This document shows, piece by piece, positions 55,580-64,000 of a DNA stretch of 64,000 bases. The notes beneath the pieces were generated by a model. It did no database searches. It was not told where the DNA came from and was given only the letters and a program-made list of their open reading frames with translations. The stretch lies in assembly GCA_021234535.1 (NCBI GenBank), contig CM037833.1, forward strand, positions 4,656,397 through 4,720,396, in the 5' to 3' direction. The position numbers and the translations under genes are program-made. Source of the DNA: Stichopus chloronotus (Eukaryota > Echinodermata > Holothuroidea > Aspidochirotida > Stichopodidae). Each line of letters opens with the position of its first letter. Positions within the stretch are counted from its first letter, which is position 1.

Positions 55580-56705
55580 TTAGCTCATACCAGCTAGCTG
55601 GTATGAGCTATTGTAATGGTGCGGCGTCACTGTATCTATCTGTCTATCTATCTATCTATCTGTTCACAATTGTTCAAAATGCTTCTCCTCCGTCATGCTT
55701 TCATGGATTTGTCTGAAACTTGGACACAATGTTCCATAGGTGTTGGACCATTTAGGATGATCAGGAATCTTTGGTGCAAGGTTCCATGTGGGCACTGCGG
55801 CCCATTTTATGAAATTCTACAAATGTTTCTCCTCCTACAGATTATATTGTACAATGCTGACGGTTTGTCACGATGATGCTCAGTTATTGGTCCCTTTGGG
55901 GTGTTCAGGAATTTTTGGTCCAAGGTCCCATGTGGGCCCAATGGCCCATTATGTGAAATTCTGTTTGAAATGTTGTTTCTCACACATGCATCCATGGATT
56001 TATATTTAACTTGAACACAATAATCCCTAGGTGGTGCCTCATCTGTGGTGTACAAAAAAGTTTCAGTATAAGGTCCCATGTGGGCCCAATGGTCCATTTT
56101 ATGAAATTCTGCAAATTGCTTCTCCTTCTCCAATTAAAGTGCCCTTTTAAACTGTCCTACACATCTCAAATATCCCTATCGTGCATGAGTGTTAGTTGGT
56201 ATACTAACTGATATTCTGTATTGCCCTTAGGTATGTTGACCAGTATATGGACTTGTTTCATGAACTTCAGTTAGTCTTGACAAAATATACCACTTTTAGT
56301 AACTGATCAAAATTCAACTAAGAGGGCACATTATGAGTCACATTGGTTTTGGAAAACTCGTGAAAATGTACTTTTCCACATTAGTACCAATTCATATACA
56401 CATAGCCAGTACAAACCAATAAGAAAAATTAGTAAAAATTGACAGTTTCCATAATTATTGGATGTGAATAGTGATGCTGATTATAAGCATTGTTATTTGG
56501 TAGCACCCATTACAATTTTTACAGCTTTAATTCATTGACAAAGATCAAAACTTATGCACTGTTGGTGCACAAGTTTATGAAATTCTGAAAATTGTGCAGT
56601 CCTACAGATTCTCTTGTACAATGTTGATGATTAGGTATAATGATACGTCAATGGTACCTTCAGGATTTTGAGGTATGAGCCTCTGCACCAATGGTGCTCT
56701 AGTTA
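55580..56705. repeat. Composite repeat, copy B, headed by a 30-bp palindrome
   Basis: A perfect 30-bp palindrome at 55581-55610 (half-site TAGCTCATACCAGCT) is followed by TTGTAATGGTGCGGCGTCAC, a TCTATCTG microsatellite, three diverged about 150-bp units built on AAGGTCCCATGTGGGCCCAA and TTATGAAATTCTGCAAAT, and the tail shared with copy A. The last bases carry GAGGTATGAGCCTCTGCACC, which again inverts the GCTCATACC of the head. No coding capacity. Confidence 0.7.
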
Positions 56706-57111
56706 ATTTTCAAGGGCCTCATAGCCATTGGGAAAGGCATCACGCCAAAAAATCAAATACGAAAGAGCTGCCACCAATAGCTGTAACTCCACATAATAAA
56801 GCGCTACAATCTTGATTAAATACACATGTTACCTTTTATAAAGTTATCAGACACCGCAAAATATATTCTTCCCCTGCAACGTCATATCCGTTTGGGAGTT
56901 TTCTGTTTGTGGGGGTCAAAGGTTATTTGGGGTGACAAAAGGTCAAAACCTTGTATACATGAAATTTTAAGGGTGATAAATGTGAAGGTGAAAGTTCTTT
57001 TTGGGTCACAAGATTTCAAAAGGTTTTGACCTTACCAAGATAGTGTCTCAAGTAGGCTAACTGTGGTAGATTCATTTTGCTTACAATATATATCATGAGG
57101 CAATGGTTACA
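56706..57111. other. Spacer with TGACC-type repeat phrases
   Basis: GGGGTCAAAGGTTATTTGGG and AAAAGGTCAAAACCTTG phrases resemble the dispersed repeat seen at 3.3 and 52 kb. No gene. Confidence 0.4.
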
Positions 57112-59474
57112 ATGCCGAATTCTCTGAAAGTAGAAACATTTCAGTCTTGGAATGTAAGCCATGTTTACGGTTTTGATGAGAAAAAGGATGGTGTGATCAT
57201 GGTTGAAAAGATATGGTGCAAAATATGCCGTCGTCAGTTGAACAACAAAAAGAGAGATCCGAAGATCAAATGAGTGGCTGAAAAGGAAGTCGAAACTTGT
57301 AGAAAACTGATGACTTAAGGGGACCTCCGTAATTTTTATATAGTTGAAAATTGTAGACCTAGGCTAGACTGTGGAAGGGCCGTTACACACTAGATCGAAG
57401 GTTCGCAAGACAGAACATGTCTTATGCATTAGTGATTAATGAAAATGTTGGGTTACGGTAAAGTTTGGGGTTAACGTGATGATATTAGCAAAATGTTCAA
57501 TTAAGCGAACTGTCGATCATGTGCACCGTGCCTTTACGTATAACTGTTAGGTAACAGTAGCTGCCAATATTCAATATTGCATGTCCAGAAAATAAATACC
57601 GTTTAATTTAAATATTTTTGGTGATCAGCTAATGGTATCCTTTCCAGTTTACTCCAGTCAGATGCATCCCAATCAAATGATGATTGAAAGACCAAGATAT
57701 TTTGCATCCCAATTATGTTTCCTGCAGACTGTCCTAGGGAATGCGATGGTGTTTTGCTGATTATGTTTTAATGGCATTTAACATTAAGGCATTCTCAGCT
57801 GTTTTAGACTCGAAGCTTGGGTCAAACACGTAACCTCAGTCGGAATTTGTAGAATGTATTTAATCATTCATATTCCAAAATAAGGTCTGCTTACTATATG
57901 GCAGAAGCAGGAAGACCATTAACAGAATTAAACTCTTGATTGATGAATTTGTTTCTGAACTTGCAAATGCTATAAGAGAAAAGGTATCAGATATTTTGTG
58001 TAGCTCCGTAGCCTTTGCCGTTCTGACAGAGGGCTCACAGCCTAAGAAGACTGGGTCAGAAAAGGAATTAGTCTTAGTGAGAACAGTAACGGATGGTCTG
58101 CCTGTGGACTATTGATGAAGCTTTCTGCTCCAAAGTAAAACTACCACATGAAAGGTGGTTTGAACTGTACTCGGAATGATCCTAATTTGTATTTGCTAAT
58201 TCGAGCCCTAATTGCTCCAATTTATTTTGATTTGTTCAGTTTGTTATCTTCAAGTGATTTTGTGACAAATTTGTAGATCACATATTGAAAAGGTACATCA
58301 ATGTGATGGTATCAGCCACATCAGACGGAGCTTCTGTAAACATGGGGATCTATAACGGTCTGCTGACCACATTCCAAAGGGAGAGAATTTGGCTTGTTTT
58401 GGTCCATTGCGTCAGTCATCGCCTTGAACTCTCTCTGAAGGATACTTTGCAAACTCAGTTCACAACAGTAAATGATTTTATGACATCTATATATTATACA
58501 ATGAAACGCTCAGGGAAATTACAGCGAGAGTTCAAAGAATTCGGAAAACAGTCACATGTTCAAGTCTACTCCTTCCCTAAAGTTCATGGGACACGATTTT
58601 TAAATCATCACAGGAAAGGTGGAAATGTTTTACCCAACGACTGGATTCCTCTTGCACAGTGTGTTGACAATGCTGCAGCTGACGCATAAAAATGAGCAAT
58701 TCAACCCAAACTTAAAGGTTACCTGGCTAATTGAAATTATAACCCCCTCTCTACCCATAAATTTGAAAATGGGGATGTTGCTGTGTTTTATGTAAGTTGA
58801 GAAGTTGGAAAGGTACAAAGTCGACACCCTTGAGGAGAATAACTTTACTTTTGCTTCAGATATAAATGTAATGGGGGTGTTCCAAAGTGTACACTACCAA
58901 ACCCTAATCATTTGAGACGAAAACTTGAAAATCAGAGTTCACTGAACTGCATCGAGGAGGTATGAACCGATCATCTGAGGAGCAAATGCAAAAGCAGACA
59001 CAAAAACTGAAAGAATGTGTTGTACCACAAATTTCAGCATGTCTTGGTAAAAGGTGTTTGATGTTCACTTCGCTTGATATTCAGTTCTGTGATAATATGC
59101 AGTGGCTTGACCAAGCAAATTGGGGGATGGAGAGTACTACTGAAAATAAAGAAGTTGAATCAATATTGTATTTAAGCAAACATTTTGAGGCAACTTTGTC
59201 ATACAGTGGGTTAATACTTTGCCAAAAGTGTGCTCACTACCATGCTGTCAGACAAACGTCTGCTTTGCAAAAACACATGTGTAACAAACGTAAAGTAAAC
59301 CTAAGTGATCATGAATCCGTCCAAGCTAAGTCTGATACATGTACCTCAGAATTTGAGAACCACAGTGGTGGCAACAATGTGACTAGTTCTAGTTTTGAGG
59401 AGAGTTCTGAGTCAGAGAGTGAACCAGAATACCATGAGCCTGAGGTGTCGGGCAATGAAAATGATCTTTCTTAA
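57112..59474 (+). pseudogene. hAT-superfamily transposase remnant (KIAA1586/ZNF862-like), many breaks
   Basis: Blocks in order: 57112-57273, SLKVETFQSWNVSHVYGFDE then IWCKICRRQL (zinc-finger lead-in); 57984-58115, ILCSSVAFAVLTEGSQPKKT then EKELVLVRTVTDGLPV (start of the catalytic core, the family's TDGS region); 58285-58689, ATSDGASVNMGIYNGLLTTF, LVHCVSHRLELSLKDTL and KVHGTRFLNHH (D-G-A-x-V and C-x-x-H-R-L-E motifs); 58962-59474, CDNMQWLDQANWG and a Ser/Glu-rich acidic tail. Stops and gaps between blocks show a degraded copy, or exons with introns that I cannot define. Intact members cut and paste DNA; host-domesticated relatives exist in vertebrates. Confidence 0.65.
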
Positions 59475-60855
59475 AATGATACCAATAGAAGGTAGAAACA
59501 TTGTCAATAATGCATGCTAACTTAATGAATTGTGCGCCCCACATTGAAGGTACAGCGAGGGTGGAAAAGGACGGGGGGAGACCCTACATTCAAATATGAG
59601 ATACTTGTATTTCAGAAGTTGTCAGACAATGACAGTGACCTTTATTAAAGGTTGATAGAAAGAAGAAACATTAGCATATGGTGCTTTGCTTTTTATTTCG
59701 CCTGATAAAAATGTAATGAAAATGAACCTGGTCCTGAAGAGAATGTAACAATTAAAACATTTCTAATTTGTAGGTTGTAAATCTGCGATATCAGATACTC
59801 AATTTGGTCCTACAACACTCCCAAATCACACAACATCTTGTAGTATGAAATTGTACGTTGAGAAATTCTGTGGGGCGTAACACAGCCTTAGGTCGTTCTC
59901 TGATAGGTGCGCAACACAGCCTTGTGAGTAAGGTTTCCCTCACAATGGAAAGCTCATGTAAACAAAGGAATTACAGTCAACCTCACTACTCCCCGATTAC
60001 TACTAGCGGAACCTTATTTTCTTCACGAGAAGTTCGATGTCTTCTGCCGACCATCTTGACAGTTCGTGTAGGCTGACTGGGTTGTCTGACATAGTAACAC
60101 TATGCCATACCTAGACATGAAGACTGAGCTGAATGTTGCTAATTGAAAACATCAATTCCGGATAGCATCACGGGTCGAAATGGAATGAAATTGTAAGATG
60201 TGATGTGTTCTCTTTTCGTAAAAACGAAAGTGAAGAGTGTTGTTACGTCGAGTTGAAGCGAGACAAAAAGGCGACTACTAGTAAGGCCATGCCATGTACA
60301 ATTGAGGTATTTAGCTTGCTTCCGGATCTGATTTAAAAATAGCCATAAGACGGTTAAGTTTATCACGGATTGCATTCAGTTCGAACTCGTTCAGTTCGAA
60401 GTTAACATGAAATGCATAATATGCAGCTATCAAAATCACCACCGCCTCGCCGATTTGTGTTCTCTTCAAGGAGGTATGGAAACGTTGGTGCATCTCTGGT
60501 ACATTTAATGGCCATGTGTTCATCACAGTGTTTTCACCAATTCTCAGTCATCATGCCATCATACACAGAAATTGAGGGCACTGTTACAGCCAAGTGGGGT
60601 CCGCACGAACCACCCTGCCCAGACCATTTTTTATTAAATGGAGTATTAGCGTTTTCCAGGGCAAATTTTTAATTTGCACAAAAATGACAGTGGGTGCCAG
60701 CAGAACCATGGAGTACAATATTAAGGCACTTTGAGGTGATGTAGAAACAGAGTTCCATCGCATATATGAACATTCTATGTTCTTAAGTAGGCGTGATTCA
60801 GTGTATGCTGATCAGGTGGGATATCGCTATCTCGTAACACTACCCCTGCACCAGA
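59475..60855. other. No firm gene; possible upstream part of the second hAT remnant
   Basis: A frame at 60412-60672 has no clear motif. Weak hAT-like text appears after 60750. Otherwise spacer. Confidence 0.35.
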
Positions 60856-60859
60856 CCCA

Positions 60860-61395
60860 GAGAATGTAGCCATCCCGTTTTTGGACCACATCCAGTCTCA
60901 CCTGGAGCAACAGTTCAGTGGTAAGTGCTAGTTGGATTGTGTGCATATGCTGGAAATTTACCCGACAATTGAATCACTGTATAGGCGGTATCTGATTAAT
61001 AACATCCTTTTGAAGATGATGCGCGGCTTGATAATCATTATCCTGAAAATGGCACCAGTGTGTTTTGTTAAAAGGTTTCCAGCAACTCCATCATTATGCA
61101 CATTTTGTTCTGCTATGTGAGTGATTTCATTCATTTGTTATTTCTCTAATCCAGTGAATACCACATTTTGTTGTTTTCCACTCTCTTTGAGGCCCTCTCC
61201 AGTGTTGTTGTAGAGAAAATTCAGTTTCTTGTTCCATCAGTTCTTTGCGGTTTGAGTACTACCCCAGATGTGTCAGAGCTGGCTCAGTTCTATGAGCAAG
61301 ATCTTCCCAGTTCCGAATTATTTCAAAGTGATGTCAGGATGTGGGGCACTTCTAACATGGGCAATGATCATGTGGACCGCGCTGTATCCAAATGA
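60860..61395 (+). pseudogene. Second hAT transposase remnant, C-terminal dimerisation region
   Basis: 60860-60925 reads NVAIPFLDHIQSHLEQQFS, ending at a possible donor (AGTG|GTAAGT). 61168-61395 reads LFEALSSVVVEKIQFLVPSV, then TPDVSELAQFYEQDLPSSEL and FQSDVRMWG. IPFLDH...L..QF and the DLP...F..EL..W block are the C-terminal hAT region typical of P52rIPK/ZMYM-type transposases, a different clade from the 57-59 kb copy. The N-terminal and core domains are missing. Confidence 0.6.
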
Positions 61396-64000
61396 ACACG
61401 GGGCTGGGCAACTCTCTGTGAAATGAATCATCTATATATATAATCACAATACCCACTTCAGTTTTTATGAGACTGGATCACAATAAAAGAGCTATTGCAA
61501 GTATTGTTGATCATGTTATTTCCTTCATTAGAAGTAGATTGGAAGGAAAAAAGTGTTCATGATGAACACCTATCTAGTGGCGGGCGATGAAAAGTGGGGG
61601 GAGGTAAAGATATGTTCAGCCCCCAATATTTTTCCAAGTGTTCCAAGAAGCAGGGAGAATTTCAAAATGAGGACTGAAATTTATCATAAGCGGGAGAATG
61701 TACATAAAACAACGCAGTTACCTAATGCAAATTGTTGGCCCGATAACCTTTCAACTCTTTATCAGAAGAAAATTTGAACAACAATGAAAAGACAACTGAT
61801 ACAATTGATTGCACGCTGACAACAAGGTGAAAAAACGACAGGCAAACAGCACTAACATGCTATCAACCCTAGCAAATGGCAATTTAATGAGTTGGTCACC
61901 ACCACTCAAATTTATAAGTTGAAATTTTGGTCACCACTTCATTTGTTTACAACAAATTCCACTGGAAAATGTTCATTTGAACAACAATGTCTTCCCAATG
62001 AGCACTGACTATAGTATCCACCATCCACTGTGCATCGTGTTACAATGCAGTGATTACCACAAGGGCATAACCCTTTTTTCTACAAATTTTTAATATTTGT
62101 AATATTACAAAAAGAGAAACATGCATATGTGATAAAAATACCAATCAGGCACCAATAGTCTCGTTCTTTAATCATCAAAGATCATGTGGATTTACAGAAG
62201 TACAGGGTTCAATTCACTAAGTGCGGTTTTATATGTCGGAACAGACTAAGCAATTAATACAGTAAAAATCTACCGAAACTTTATCCTCTCTCTCTGGCAG
62301 TCTTTGCTACTTTCTTATAAATGTATGGTATAGTAGTCACATAGTACTTGTATGAACTTCAAAGATGGCAGTGCTGATATAACTCCTAGAACACTGATCT
62401 ATTTTGACACACTACTCAAAAACTTCACAAAAGCCTATTACTGAGACGACATTTATCAGGGCGAGCATTGATAGTACTGGACACTGTATCTGACTTCCAA
62501 TACTGTATCATCAGTTGTGGTGGTGTAGTCAATAATTGGTAAGGTCAATGGTTTGATCTGTGCAGATTCCCCAAAGAATCCAAATATCTATTTTGCCTTC
62601 AATGGAGGACAAGGCTTGGATGATTGCTGTGGTTGGGTTGATGACAAAGGGGCGCCAGCCATTTAATCACGTAGTGCACGCTGTAGAGCTTTCTCTCTCG
62701 TATTGGTTTGAGCCAAATGCCACTTTAAAGCTAGGCTTTTTATCTCCAGTAATGACTCTGGTGAGGCAATTAAGTTGCATTTGTACTTAGTCTTCATGTG
62801 GGCCAGATGAGCTGTCAGACCTCTGATGCAGGGTGTAGTCAGTGACTTCTTCATCTCCAGGAGCTCTTCCAGAATGAGGGCTTGTCAATTTCTTGCATCT
62901 TTTCTTGGGAGATCTTCAGAACCGACCTGATCATTTTCACCTGTGACTTCCATCTTGTTGAATCTCGCAAGACAAGCTTTTACGTGTGCAAAACAGCCAT
63001 TATGAGTTACAAGGTACATGAACAGTTCCTCATTCTCTACTACCTCTTTTGCTTTCATCTTCATTCGTTCGCATGTGAGCACTCTATGAAGTTTTTGTGC
63101 AATGAGTCGGGTAGATAAATGCTCCCGGCTGTGGATTGCAATCCTTTAATCTACGCATTCGACGCGGATCAGTGGAAGAAAATTTATTTCTATGCCTGAA
63201 AAACTATAATAAAAGGCATGACTTTTTTCGCCTGTAGAGTTACTGATGATTCATGATGAAAGTAAATGCCACTAAGCTAATAGTAGCCAATTAAACCTCA
63301 CTGCCAATACTGTAATAACAGTGTAATGACAGCCCTGGTAACTTGTCAACAAACCTATAACAATTTGTCACTGAAACATTCAAATCACCTTGAAATTTTT
63401 CATCACTCCATGGTCATTACGTATGCCAAGTTGGTACTATGGCCATATGCTCATCTTCTTCATTTCATTCTTATGTTTATTGGCCTACATTAGAAAAACA
63501 AGTTGTACAAAATTTCACTTCAACCCCCACACAGAAAACACATTTGAAGGGGGATTTGGATACAATTGACAAATGGAGTTGGCTATGGTGTTCACCAAAA
63601 TAAGTAAAAATGAAAGAAGCATATATGTACAGATAGTACAGAAAAATGTAAAAGTAGCTTATCATTAAAAAGCATAATTGCTCGTGGGATAACGGAATTG
63701 CGGTGTCTGTTTTAAGACACGGGGGTGTAAGCCTACCAATGCTACGCTTAAGTTGCTTTTCATAATCTAATTTGGATTGCAAGAGACACTGGTAGGATTT
63801 GACTGATGGCAGCCCCTCCCCAATTATTGCATCCGCTTTCAGCCCAACATATTAAACAGTGCCCCCACTAAAAGTAGCATCATAAAAATACGTAACATTT
63901 CAGATCTCACATTCGACAATTTACGGAGACAATATAACCTAGTATTTAACTTTTTTTCCCAAAGTATACACATGACCTCCCCAGGGCAACCTGTCGTTCA
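61396..64000. other. No gene firmly recognised
   Basis: Minus-strand frames at 62885-63082 and 62663-62854 (ELFMYLVTHNGCFAHVKAC; PCIRGLTAHLAHMKTKY) faintly resemble a BED-type zinc-finger region but lack a convincing ligand set. Nothing else is identified up to the window end. Confidence 0.3.

Overview
This window is animal genomic DNA, and nearly everything recognisable in it is transposon-derived. The evidence for a eukaryote is the mix of Penelope-like, Ty3/gypsy, Tx1/L1-type LINE, BEL/Pao, Tc1/mariner, hAT and IS3EU-like sequences, GT-AG splice-like signals, microsatellites and long AT-rich gene-poor stretches. The BEL/Pao, Tx1-type and hAT families together with clusters of AGGCCT-type palindromes suggest an aquatic invertebrate, possibly an echinoderm or another marine deuterostome. 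That placement is inference only. I found no tRNA, rRNA, CRISPR array or bacterial operon, and no complete, clearly functional host gene.

Layout. 0-5.7 kb: AT-rich DNA with a 5'-truncated Penelope-like element (GIY-YIG end plus a 3' motif with a hammerhead-ribozyme core) and a diverged tandem repeat. 5.76-15.7 kb: a decayed gypsy element (gag, protease, start of RT, then the end of integrase) split by two copies of one LINE. The first copy (8.13-9.0 kb) is a 5'-truncated tail. The second (9.26-14.15 kb) is nearly full length with an 11-bp target-site duplication. 15.7-21.4 kb: an internally deleted BEL/Pao element with a 5' LTR, a primer-binding site and a 3' LTR fragment. Its gag is split by a 2.2-kb DNA transposon carrying a helix-turn-helix ORF and a terminal GAGAC/GTCTC array, and that transposon contains a 208-bp TTAA-flanked MITE.

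21.4-34 kb: mostly unassigned sequence with a broken Tc1/mariner transposase of DD37E spacing (25.2-26.1 kb), a CCHC remnant of a non-LTR element (about 31 kb) and a four-unit tandem repeat (31.7-33.06 kb). 34-43 kb: hAT-like MITEs, a TCGAC-rich array, a 48-bp inverted-repeat pair and a frameshifted IS3EU-like transposase (38.75-39.95 kb). 43-57 kb: gene-poor DNA with a RING-finger remnant, diverged tandem repeats, two more TTAA MITEs and two copies of a palindrome-associated composite repeat. 57-61.4 kb: remnants of two hAT transposases. 61.4-64 kb: nothing firmly identified.

The best host-gene candidate is a set of short exon-like blocks at 34.39, 51.10 and 52.60 kb that join in phase, with a frame break in the last block. 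The window therefore looks like a transposon graveyard or intergenic/intronic stretch, and its main interest is the insertion history and a few uncharacterised mobile or repeat families.
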